This document shows positions 6,242 to 14,170 of a stretch of DNA of 25,780 bases, one piece after another. The stretch is from Candidatus Helarchaeota archaeon (GTDB lineage Archaea; Asgardarchaeota; Lokiarchaeia; Helarchaeales; JABXJV01). Location: assembly GCA_013375355.1 (NCBI GenBank), contig JABXJV010000196.1, positions 1 through 25,780 of the forward strand, in the 5' to 3' direction. Position numbers and translations under genes: made by a program. Positions within the stretch are counted from its first letter, which is position 1; each line of letters opens with the position of its first letter. Below the pieces are notes generated by a model that worked only from the letters and a program-made list of their open reading frames with translations, ran no database searches and was not told the DNA's origin.

Positions 6242-8566
6242 ATGGAAGATAACGTCTTTTTTGAAAATTGTTTACAAAAATTCGAAGAAGAAGTAAAAAA
6301 AGCTATTAAAAACAACCACCGTAGGATGTTTGTTCTTCCTGAAGGAAATATTTATGATATAATCCCGAACTTTTTTACACTTTATATTATATTACGTCCC
6401 GCTATATCTACTAAAGTCTTATTTGCCTCCTCTCTAAATAATTCAACATTCCAAGATATCAGCTCTAATCTTGATCCCACAGTTTTTCATGTTACCAATA
6501 TTAAATTTTCGCAACTAAATAAAATTTTAGGACAAACTTTTGATATTTTGGTCTTAGATTTAACAAAGCAATTGAAACCAAATGATTTAGGAATATTAAT
6601 TGAAACCGTAAGGGGCGGAGGCATAATTTTTGTTCTTACACCGAATTTTAAATCTTGGAAAAAAAAGATTACCTTTTTCCAACAAACTTTAATTACCCCT
6701 CCATTCACAATTGATGATATTAATTTTCGATTTACTCCCTTTTTTATCGATAGCTTAAAAAAATATAAAGGAATCATAATTTTCGACTCTTTAAACCATC
6801 AAATTCAAGAAGGCTCATATAACCGCCAAAAAACCCCTCTTCCAATGAAAGAAATCCATACAACTTCTCCTTTTAAAAAAATGTTTTATGATTTGGTGGC
6901 AACAGCCGATCAACGTTCATTCTTAAACTCTTTAGAATTTATTCTACAAAGGGATAGGAAAAAAAGGGGTCTTATCTTAACAGCCGACAGAGGAAGGGGA
7001 AAATCGGCAATTTTAGGTATCGGAGCAATTGCACTTTCTCATTTCTTAGTTGAAAAATTAAATTTTTCTTATGTAAAAATTCTAATAACTGCTCCTAAAA
7101 TTGAAAACGCAGAGATATTCCTTCAATTTGCAGAAAAAGCTCTCAAGTCCTTAAATTATAAGATAAGAACAAGGAAAAAATCCCTTATTACTGATAAAAT
7201 CACAATTCAATATAAGACTCTATTAGAATCTATCAATCAAAAATCAAATTTGACCATTATTGATGAGTGTGGAAGTATACCAATACCCATTCTACTCGAG
7301 ATCTTGGAATCTTCTCAGAATATAATCTTCTCATCCACTCTCCATGGTTATGAAGGTGCTGGAAGAGGTTTTTCCATTTTATTTAGAAAAGAACTTTTTA
7401 AAAAGAAGGACTTAAAAATAAGCCAAGTCGGATTGAATGAACCTATTCGCTATTCTTTCAATGATCCAATTGAACAGTGGTTATTTGACACTCTTTTTCT
7501 AAATGCCCAACCTGCGAAATTGAGCAGTGATGATGTTTCTGATGTTACTAATTCAAATTTAAATGTTGAAAAAATCGACTTAGACGAATGTTTTTTAGGT
7601 AAAAAGCAGGAGATCTTTTCTGATTTTGCGGGGATCTTTGTTTTTGCTCATTATCGAAATCAACCTGATGATATTGTCCTTCTTTCAGACTCACCTCACT
7701 ACGAAGCTTGGGCTATATTCACTAAAAATAAAAACCATATTGTTAATGTTGTTCAGATCGCAAAAGAAGGAAATTTATCAGATACAATTATTCAAGAAAT
7801 GTTGATGGGAAAACAAACTCCAGGAAATCTTATACCATGGATTTGCATTACACATTATCGTCTTGGAGATTTTGCAAAACTAAGAGGAGCAAGAATTGTT
7901 AGGATTGCAACTCATCCAGATCTATTTCAAAAGGGTTTAGGCACTAAAATGTTAACCCAAATTGAAGAAAATTATAAAAATCTTGAATTCGACTGGATTG
8001 GGACTAGCTTTGGTTTAACTCCCGAGTTACTGAGATTTTGGGAGAAAAATGGCTACAAATCAATCCATTTATCATCTAGAATGACTCCTTCAACTGGAGA
8101 ATATTCTATAGTCATGATAAAACCACTTTCTGCTGAATCAGAAAAAATAGTAAATTTACTCCGTCAGGAATTTAAATTTAAAATTTTTGAATGGTTCCGT
8201 ACAATTTACTATAATCTACCTCCTGACTTAGCATTTAGCCTTTTGGAATCATCTCAAAAATTTGAGGATCCGGTTATTTTTAAAATAGCTCTCACTGAAA
8301 ATCAAAAAGACCGATTAGATGCTTATTTTGGTGGAATTTTAGATTATTCCAATACTTCAGATGTTATTAATCAAGTCCTTAAATATTATTTCCTCAATTT
8401 CGAGAGAGATAAAGTCAAATTATCTCCAAAGCAAAAAGAGCTAATAATTATGCGTTGTCTTCAAGCTCGAACATGGCAACAAACTTTAAATTATTCCAAA
8501 TTAAAATATAAAGTTGGCCATGGCCTTCTTAGAAAGGCTATTCGTAAAATTTATAAAGTAATATAA
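6242..8566 (+). CDS. tmcA: tRNA(Met) cytidine acetyltransferase (Nat10/Kre33/TmcA family)
   Basis: This 774-residue enzyme uses acetyl-CoA and ATP to make N4-acetylcytidine in RNA. An N-terminal TmcA/DUF1726-like region (residues 1-200) is followed by a helicase-like ATPase with Walker A DRGRGKS (249-255) and Walker B TIIDE (338-342). The family hallmark TLHGYEGAGRGF (366-377) is present. The GNAT domain includes RIVRIATHPDLFQKGLGTKM (551-570), the acetyl-CoA loop. Archaeal and eukaryotic relatives share this architecture. The ATG at 6242 is preceded by AAGGGG about 15 bases upstream, rather far. The gene ends 8 bases from the convergent stop at 8575. Archaeal members may acetylate tRNA and rRNA widely; the RNA targets here are unknown. 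Confidence 0.93.
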   Translation: MEDNVFFENCLQKFEEEVKKAIKNNHRRMFVLPEGNIYDIIPNFFTLYIILRPAISTKVLFASSLNNSTFQDISSNLDPTVFHVTNIKFSQLNKILGQTFDILVLDLTKQLKPNDLGILIETVRGGGIIFVLTPNFKSWKKKITFFQQTLITPPFTIDDINFRFTPFFIDSLKKYKGIIIFDSLNHQIQEGSYNRQKTPLPMKEIHTTSPFKKMFYDLVATADQRSFLNSLEFILQRDRKKRGLILTADRGRGKSAILGIGAIALSHFLVEKLNFSYVKILITAPKIENAEIFLQFAEKALKSLNYKIRTRKKSLITDKITIQYKTLLESINQKSNLTIIDECGSIPIPILLEILESSQNIIFSSTLHGYEGAGRGFSILFRKELFKKKDLKISQVGLNEPIRYSFNDPIEQWLFDTLFLNAQPAKLSSDDVSDVTNSNLNVEKIDLDECFLGKKQEIFSDFAGIFVFAHYRNQPDDIVLLSDSPHYEAWAIFTKNKNHIVNVVQIAKEGNLSDTIIQEMLMGKQTPGNLIPWICITHYRLGDFAKLRGARIVRIATHPDLFQKGLGTKMLTQIEENYKNLEFDWIGTSFGLTPELLRFWEKNGYKSIHLSSRMTPSTGEYSIVMIKPLSAESEKIVNLLRQEFKFKIFEWFRTIYYNLPPDLAFSLLESSQKFEDPVIFKIALTENQKDRLDAYFGGILDYSNTSDVINQVLKYYFLNFERDKVKLSPKQKELIIMRCLQARTWQQTLNYSKLKYKVGHGLLRKAIRKIYKVI

Positions 8567-8574
8567 TGATTTTC

Positions 8575-9408
8575 TTAATTTTTTTGAAGAAAACTTATTG
8601 TACTCGCAAATGCAATTGCACTGAAATATTCAAATTCAGGTCCAACCCTGGATGTATCAATAACGGGTCGATTTAACCCCAAATATACTGCTCCATGGCT
8701 TTTTCCTGCTCCTAGATGGACAAGGGTTCTGTAAATTAAATTTCCAGCAATTCCTTCAGGAGCAATTATTAGATTTGCTTTTTCTTTGATGGCATTTTCT
8801 ATTAGTATATTGTAATTTTTAATGTTAGAAATTCCTAAGTCACTAGCTCTTTCTACAACCTTAATTGCTTCGTCAATAGTCTTTGCAATTCTCGATCCTC
8901 TCTTTTTATCTTCTTCTCTACCTCCAGAAAGCACTGCAATCTTCGGTTGAATTTCCAATTTTTTCAGTAAGAGTGAACCTTCTTTTACGAAAAACAGCTT
9001 TTCATCCGAATTTTTGCATTCATCAATTCCGACAGGTGAAAAAAGAAACTGATGCGAAGGTTCTGCTGTTTCAAGTAAAGCTAATCGGTAAAAAATTTCC
9101 TTTTCAAAGGATTTTTTTAGATTACCTAAGAATTTGGAGGAACTCAGGCTTCCTCGAACAATCCCGTCTACTTTTTTTTGAATTAATAAATTAATTATAC
9201 TTTTTTCTGGAGAATCTGTTTTTATAAATTCCAATTCACAATCAGTTGGTGTTTTTTTCCCTATTAAAATTATATTAGCGACTTTATTTTCTGTTGCCCT
9301 TTCGGCAACTTTAACAGTTCTTTTGATGTATTCGGGGTTTTCTCCCACACCAATTGCAATTTTAGACGGATTTTCTATTGCAAATTTTATTAATTTTTCA
9401 GTTATCAA
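8575..9408 (-). CDS. mtxX: MtxX / phosphate acetyl-butyryltransferase-like protein
   Basis: This 277-residue protein resembles the phosphotransacetylase fold and, within it, MtxX (methanogenesis marker protein 4). Matching features are the IAIGVGENPEYIKRTVKVAE start, LSGGREEDKKRGSRIAKTI in the middle, and APEGIAGNLIYRTLVHLG near the C-terminus. MtxX is named from methanogens and its reaction is not established. The start is TTG at 9408, and the gene lies 12 bases downstream of the M42 peptidase gene on the same strand, so the two are probably one operon. The family call is fairly firm, the enzymatic role is not. Confidence 0.7.
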   Translation of the reverse strand: MITEKLIKFAIENPSKIAIGVGENPEYIKRTVKVAERATENKVANIILIGKKTPTDCELEFIKTDSPEKSIINLLIQKKVDGIVRGSLSSSKFLGNLKKSFEKEIFYRLALLETAEPSHQFLFSPVGIDECKNSDEKLFFVKEGSLLLKKLEIQPKIAVLSGGREEDKKRGSRIAKTIDEAIKVVERASDLGISNIKNYNILIENAIKEKANLIIAPEGIAGNLIYRTLVHLGAGKSHGAVYLGLNRPVIDTSRVGPEFEYFSAIAFASTISFLQKN

Positions 9409-9420
9409 ATTTTAACACAT

Positions 9421-10479
9421 TTAAAAGAGTGTGTGAATCTTTTTTAAAGCAAAAAGGATTAATTTTATTGCATTTTCAACGTCATCCATAGAGAGTAATT
9501 CAACTGGTGTGTGGAGGTATCTTGTAGGGATCCCGATGCTACCACAAGGGATTCCTCCTCTAGATAGTGCGATACTTGTGGCATCTGTGGTTCCTCCTTG
9601 AAATATTTCTAATTGATAAGGAATTGAGTTATTTTTAGCTGTATCAACTAATAGACGATAGACCTTAGGATGTGCAATGAATCCCCCTCCAAGACTCGCT
9701 TTACGACCACTAGCTACCGTAATTGTAGGTCCAGCCCCCATTTTAATATTAGAATGTTTTATAGATGGATAATCTCCTGCTGCAGAGACATCTAATGCAA
9801 TGCCGACATCCGGTTCTATTGAGAAAGCAGAAGTTCTGGCTCCCCTTAATCCTATCTCTTCCATTACGGTAAAAGCGCCTATAAGATCACCATCAAATTT
9901 AGCTTGTTCTAAAACATTTATCAAAATATAAATACCAATTCGATTATCAAATGCTTTTCCACATACTCTATTATTAACAAGTTCTTTAAATGAACTCTGC
10001 CATATTACAGGGTTTCCAATACTAATACCAAGATTTTCTACATCTTCACGACTGGTAGCTCCTACATCAATAAAAATCGAATCCATTTCTAAAGGCTGTT
10101 TTCTCTCTTTTTCTGTTTGTTGATGAATAGATTTAGTTCCTATAATACCCGGAACCGTTCCTTTTTCAGTTTGGATTATTACTCTTTGATTAGCTATTGC
10201 CTGTATAAGGACGCCTCCTAATGGAGCAAAATAGAGAAATCCATTTTCGTCAATAAATTTTATAAGCATGCCAATTTCGTCCATGTGAGCTGCGATCATT
10301 ACCTTTGGTTTTTTCTTTGGACCGTATTTTGAACAAATAATTGTTCCTAATGAGTCTGTATAAACTTCATCTACTGCAGGGCGCAATCTTTCCTTAAGAA
10401 ATTCCCTCATTTCATGTTCGAAGCCAGATGCTGCATTAATATCTAATAATTTTTTTAATAACGATGACAAATTTGACAA
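9421..10479 (-). CDS. M42 family metallo-aminopeptidase
   Basis: This 352-residue enzyme belongs to the M42 (FrvX, TET aminopeptidase) family, cobalt- or zinc-dependent exopeptidases that form large dodecameric shells. The metal ligands are all visible: H65 (AAHMDE), D178 (KAFDNR), E207/E208 (VMEEIGLRGA, catalytic base and ligand), D230 (ALDVS) and H323 (RYLHTPVE). Length is normal. The start is TTG at 10479, giving MSNLSSLLKK. It should break down short peptides in the cytosol, feeding amino-acid oxidation, for which IorAB is also encoded in the window. Confidence 0.92.
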   Translation of the reverse strand: MSNLSSLLKKLLDINAASGFEHEMREFLKERLRPAVDEVYTDSLGTIICSKYGPKKKPKVMIAAHMDEIGMLIKFIDENGFLYFAPLGGVLIQAIANQRVIIQTEKGTVPGIIGTKSIHQQTEKERKQPLEMDSIFIDVGATSREDVENLGISIGNPVIWQSSFKELVNNRVCGKAFDNRIGIYILINVLEQAKFDGDLIGAFTVMEEIGLRGARTSAFSIEPDVGIALDVSAAGDYPSIKHSNIKMGAGPTITVASGRKASLGGGFIAHPKVYRLLVDTAKNNSIPYQLEIFQGGTTDATSIALSRGGIPCGSIGIPTRYLHTPVELLSMDDVENAIKLILFALKKIHTLF

Positions 10480-10601
10480 CTCGAATATACTAATTTGAAA
10501 ATAATTATCTAAATCTTAAAATTTTGTATTTGTGTTGAAAAAGTTTCTTTTCATTAATATTCTCTTTGATAGTATTTTTGAAATAAGAATATGGAAAAAA
10601 A

Positions 10602-10610
10602 AATATAAAA
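10602..10610 (+). promoter_or_regulatory. TATA-like element of the first osmC-like gene
   Basis: AATATAAAA lies about 60 bases before the gene start, predicting transcription from near 10635 and a leader of about 35 bases. Confidence 0.4.
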
Positions 10611-10670
10611 AACAAGGTTCTTTTTGTTACTATAATTATCCTAATTATTCTCTTAAAGGAGCTTATGATA

Positions 10671-11123
10671 ATGCCCGCAGAAGCAAATTTAGAATGGATA
10701 GATAATATTGGATTTAAAATTCACATAGAGAGCTTTCCCGAAATGATAACCGATGAACCAGTTGAATTTCATGGGGATAATCGTGGACCTTCATCAGTGG
10801 AATATTTAATGGCTGCCATAGGTTCGTGTCAAGGTATCTCTTTCGCATATTCTATTCAAAAATATAATGCGTTAATAGATGAACTTAAAGTTAGAGTTTG
10901 GTGTGAACAACATCATATGGATAAACATGGAAATCTCTCTAAAGATGAGGGAATTTTACGAATCACAAAATCATTTGTAAAATTTAAAATTAAACCTAAA
11001 AATAAGAGCGATGAAAACTTGGATAATATCGATATTGCATTTAGAGCTTATAAAAAATATTGTGTTGTATCAATGAGCATTATCAAAGCGCTTCCTATCG
11101 AGATGAGCTATGAAATCATTTAA
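10671..11123 (+). CDS. OsmC/Ohr-like thiol protein, copy 1
   Basis: This ~150-residue protein has the OsmC fold with the two conserved cysteines in GSCQG (about residue 53) and KYCVV (about 131). In OsmC/Ohr proteins this pair reduces organic peroxides. The segment HGDNRGPSSVEYLMAAIGSC is typical. Two in-frame ATGs are possible; ATG 10671 is chosen because it sits 9 bases after AGGAG and because the neighbouring paralog has the same MxMP arrangement. The first, 10665, would leave only 3 bases. The second paralog follows in tandem. Peroxide detoxification is family inference; archaeal members may use other substrates. Confidence 0.85.
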   Translation: MPAEANLEWIDNIGFKIHIESFPEMITDEPVEFHGDNRGPSSVEYLMAAIGSCQGISFAYSIQKYNALIDELKVRVWCEQHHMDKHGNLSKDEGILRITKSFVKFKIKPKNKSDENLDNIDIAFRAYKKYCVVSMSIIKALPIEMSYEII

Positions 11124-11254
11124 GATGAAAAAACATAAAAATTAAAATTTAAAATAAATTCTATTCCATATTTAAACCAAAATTTTAATTTGATAATTTA
11201 TTTAAAATAGATTGTATTATTTTGAATTAAAAAAATTAAAAGAAAGGGATGAAA

Positions 11255-11698
11255 ATGCCAACTAAAGCAACACTTCGTTGGACCTCAAATTTAGGCTTCA
11301 CTGCAAATGTAAAACAATTTCAAGAATTAGTTGTTGATGAACCACAACAATTTCATGGTGATGATAGAGGACCTAGTAGTTTAGAATATTTATGTGTGGG
11401 AATTGGAGGTTGTATGGGGACCAGTTTGGTCTATTGCCTAAAAAGATTTAAAGCTACATTCAGCGAATTACAAGTTGATGCCGCCGCAGAAATTCATCAC
11501 GTTCCTCCTAATAGAATGTTACGCGTAACCGCACTTCATGTTGATTTTCACATTACTCCTGACCCAGCAACACAAGATAATATCGATAATATCAATGAAT
11601 GTTATGAACATTTTGCAAAATATTGTGTTGTCACACAGTCCGTCAAACAAGGAATCCCCTTTGATATTAAATTAAAAATTAATGATGGTACTCCCTAA
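11255..11698 (+). CDS. OsmC/Ohr-like thiol protein, copy 2
   Basis: This is a tandem paralog of the preceding gene. The aligned segments EPQQFHGDDRGPSSLEYL and KYCVVTQSV match EPVEFHGDNRGPSSVEYL and KYCVVSMSI. The two redox cysteines are in GGCMG (about 53) and KYCVV (about 124). Extra cysteines appear at EYLCV, VYCLKRF and NECYE, absent from copy 1. ATG 11255 lies 6 bases after AAAGGG and gives MPTKATLRW, aligning with MPAEANLEW of copy 1; ATG 11249 would touch the ribosome-binding site. The region between the copies is AT-rich with no obvious gene. The divergence suggests different substrates or redox partners. Confidence 0.85.
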   Translation: MPTKATLRWTSNLGFTANVKQFQELVVDEPQQFHGDDRGPSSLEYLCVGIGGCMGTSLVYCLKRFKATFSELQVDAAAEIHHVPPNRMLRVTALHVDFHITPDPATQDNIDNINECYEHFAKYCVVTQSVKQGIPFDIKLKINDGTP

Positions 11699-11810
11699 TT
11701 TTATTCAAAATATACCTACTCTCTTCTTTTATTTAACCACTTACAAATATCTTCCATAATTTTTAAATAATGAAATAAAAAATTACGCGCACGAACAACT
11801 TGAATTTTTA

Positions 11811-11860
11811 TGTTTTTTATGTTAATATAAAAAAAATCTGTTTTTTGTGTTAATATCAAA
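11811..11860 (+). repeat. Imperfect 22-base direct repeat upstream of a winged-helix gene
   Basis: Two copies, 11811-11832 and 11839-11860, share TGTTTTTTrTGTTAATAT and a following AAA, 20 of 22 bases identical. They start 28 bases apart. They lie 86-135 bases before the regulator gene and after the osmC pair, a plausible place for an operator of that regulator. Confidence 0.5.
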
Positions 11861-11945
11861 TTTTAGTGCAAATTCCTTTTATTATGCGCATTTCTACTCA
11901 GTACAAAGTGGTGTATATTCCAAATAAATTTGGAGTAAAAAAAGT

Positions 11946-12212
11946 ATGGCTCAAATAGTTACTCAAAAAAGAAAATTAGTAACAGAACAAGATATGCAAT
12001 TAGAAATATTGAAATTATCTCCTAGTATTCAGGAAATATATTATATTTTAAAACAAAACGGGCCCCAAACACCCAAAGAAATTTCAGCACAAACTTCCTA
12101 TGCGCCCAGAACGTTAAGATATGCGTTAAAGAAACTTTTAGAGTTACATTTGATAAAAAAGTCACCTAATTTTGAAGACTTACGCCAGAATTTTTATAAA
12201 ATTCTAGTCTAA
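11946..12212 (+). CDS. Small winged helix-turn-helix transcriptional regulator
   Basis: This 88-residue protein has a clear winged-helix core: SIQEIYYILKQNGPQTPKEI, then SYAPRTLRYALKKLLELHLI as the recognition helix, then a short wing (KKSPNFEDLRQNFYKI). The order resembles MarR/ArsR-type regulators; no sensor domain or cysteine is present, so a redox or metal sensor is not evident. GGAG lies about 10 bases before the ATG. The direct repeat upstream could be its own binding site, and the osmC pair upstream might be its target. Both ideas are inference. Confidence 0.75.
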   Translation: MAQIVTQKRKLVTEQDMQLEILKLSPSIQEIYYILKQNGPQTPKEISAQTSYAPRTLRYALKKLLELHLIKKSPNFEDLRQNFYKILV

Positions 12213-12347
12213 TCTACTTTAATTTTAATTTTTTTCTTTACAATTTAATTAAAAACAATTTAATGGGTTTTCCGAATTTTTAACAAGTCTTCTCTTTAAG
12301 TTTTTTAAGCCATTTCATCTTAATCGAATCTCAAGTAATACCAAATT

Positions 12348-14090
12348 TTAACGATGGGTAAAAAAACCGTGAATTTGAGGGGATATTTTATCTATTTTCA
12401 CAAATCCAAATCGTTCGAATTGTAATATTTCTCCAGTTTTAATATTTTTACAGTAAGGTTCTCCAAAACCCTCAGTTACATTTCCATCATCAAGTATAAT
12501 TGAAATGGGCACATTTTCTTCCGTTGGTACCCAATGTAAGATTTTAAACTTCTTAGATCTTGCTATTTCCATTTCCTTACTATGATACTTCGATTGAATC
12601 GGTTGTTTAATATCTAATATTTCTATGTTAAATAAATCCTTAAGGCGAACAAGCATCCCCGGGTTTAATTTGGATAAATCTCTTTTAGAAACTAATACTT
12701 TTATTTTTCCATTTACCTTAGACAATTCAATTTTCCTAGTACCACGTTCTGGAAAATCTGGATGAATCAATGGTTCTGCTATTAGCTTAATATCAGGAAT
12801 TTTTTTTATAATTAATTCGATTGGATCGTCAACAAAAAAGTATCGATTGGAAGTTTTTTCGATTTTTTTTCCATTCAAATCATATAATCGGCCAGGGTCG
12901 AATTTAATATCAGTCAGACTTAATCCTAAATCTAAAATTATTTCTATTAAGCTTTCTGAAAGGATACCACGTTTGGCAAGAGAATTAAGACTCCAAGTCC
13001 TTGGGTCATCCCAACCAATAAATATTCCTTTTTTGATTTGTTGCCTGCTATAGGTTTTACTAAGCTTTAAATCTCCGAAAGATATTAATCCATAATGAAT
13101 AAATTCAATTTCTGGCCAGTTAAAAAGTTTCCATATTTTAGATTCTATTATATCTTCTTTAATGAGATCTTTTCCCCGAAGAATGTGTGTAATACCTAAT
13201 AAATGGTCATCTATTCCCCAAGAGAATTCTAATAACGGCCAAACCCTAAATTTTGACCCAACTCTCGGATGTTCCCTTTCAGCAATTCTCATAATTACAT
13301 GATCACGGACTGCAGGATTTTTAAGTTCCATCCCTGTTTTAAGACGTACTACTGCTTGTTTCTCTAAATAAGTACCATCGAGCATTTTTTCCCAGTGTTC
13401 AAGATTTTCTTCAATGGTTTGGTTTCTATGCGGACATGGTTTACCTATTTTTTCTCTTTTTCTTCCATATTCAGTTCTCCAAAGGTCTGCATCACAAGTA
13501 CAAACGTAAGCTTTATGCATTTCAAGTAATTTTGAACAGTAATCATAAAATTTTGGGATTCTATCTGATTTATAAAAGATTTTATCAATTTCTACTCCTA
13601 ACCATTCAAGATTTTCCTTTATTAAATCATAAGCTTCAGGAACGATTATTTTTTCTTCGGATCCTATTGTATCATCATATACGAGAAATAGTTTTGCTTT
13701 ATACATTTTTTTATATGTATCATTTAAAATTACCATACGAGCATTGCCTATATGAAGAGGTCCACTTGGATATGGAGCTAGTCGAAAGGTAAGCTTTTTA
13801 TACTTATCAACATTTTCAAGTGGCGGTAATTCTTTTTCCTCTTTAATACGAGTAGTCTTTTTAATTTCTATTGGAGATTTACTTTCAAATTTTTGTTGTT
13901 GTTGATCAATTGATAATTTATTAATTTGTCCAACAATATCATCGATTAATGACTTAATTTCTCCTATTTTTTCCCTATATTCTGGATGTTCAGATAAAAT
14001 TCCCTTAAGTACAAATTTTGTTTTTGTCTTACCAGAATGCTTTAGAGCATTTTCTAAACCTATAATCCATATAGTTTCTTCAATGTCCAA
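12348..14090 (-). CDS. gltX: Glutamyl-tRNA synthetase, archaeal type
   Basis: This 580-residue class I synthetase attaches glutamate to tRNA(Glu), and in archaea also to tRNA(Gln). An N-terminal ~95-residue helical region is followed by the catalytic core with RLAPYPSGPLHIGNARMV, where HIGN (113-116) is the HIGH motif. LKLSK (341-345) is the KMSKS motif. Cysteines 197 and 199 with CPH at 219-221 look like the zinc site of archaeal GluRS. The C-terminal beta-barrel region has the GluRS/GlnRS pattern of archaea and eukaryotes. YDDTIGSEEK replaces the more usual FDDTDP, a possible lineage trait. The start is TTG at 14090, with GAGG about 10 bases upstream. It lies downstream of the Rab-like GTPase gene, with a T-rich stretch between. 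Confidence 0.93.
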   Translation of the reverse strand: MDIEETIWIIGLENALKHSGKTKTKFVLKGILSEHPEYREKIGEIKSLIDDIVGQINKLSIDQQQQKFESKSPIEIKKTTRIKEEKELPPLENVDKYKKLTFRLAPYPSGPLHIGNARMVILNDTYKKMYKAKLFLVYDDTIGSEEKIIVPEAYDLIKENLEWLGVEIDKIFYKSDRIPKFYDYCSKLLEMHKAYVCTCDADLWRTEYGRKREKIGKPCPHRNQTIEENLEHWEKMLDGTYLEKQAVVRLKTGMELKNPAVRDHVIMRIAEREHPRVGSKFRVWPLLEFSWGIDDHLLGITHILRGKDLIKEDIIESKIWKLFNWPEIEFIHYGLISFGDLKLSKTYSRQQIKKGIFIGWDDPRTWSLNSLAKRGILSESLIEIILDLGLSLTDIKFDPGRLYDLNGKKIEKTSNRYFFVDDPIELIIKKIPDIKLIAEPLIHPDFPERGTRKIELSKVNGKIKVLVSKRDLSKLNPGMLVRLKDLFNIEILDIKQPIQSKYHSKEMEIARSKKFKILHWVPTEENVPISIILDDGNVTEGFGEPYCKNIKTGEILQFERFGFVKIDKISPQIHGFFTHR

Positions 14091-14111
14091 TAATCTATCC
14101 TCAAATTAACC

Positions 14112-14163
14112 TTCTTAAAAAAAGAGTAAAAATGAATTAAATAAAAAAGTAGAAAAAATTATT
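14112..14163 (-). terminator. T-tract terminator of the Rab-like GTPase gene
   Basis: On the minus strand this region, just after the GTPase stop at 14171, contains three T-runs of six or more. Archaeal termination commonly uses such runs without a hairpin. It separates the GTPase from gltX. Confidence 0.5.
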
Positions 14164-14170
14164 AATTGGA

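Noticed and set aside
8883..9194. 103-residue open frame on the plus strand inside the MtxX-like gene
   Set aside because: Antisense shadow of a conserved gene with biased composition.
13436..13792. 118-residue open frame on the plus strand inside gltX
   Set aside because: Lies fully opposite a well-conserved catalytic region of gltX and has no recognisable features.
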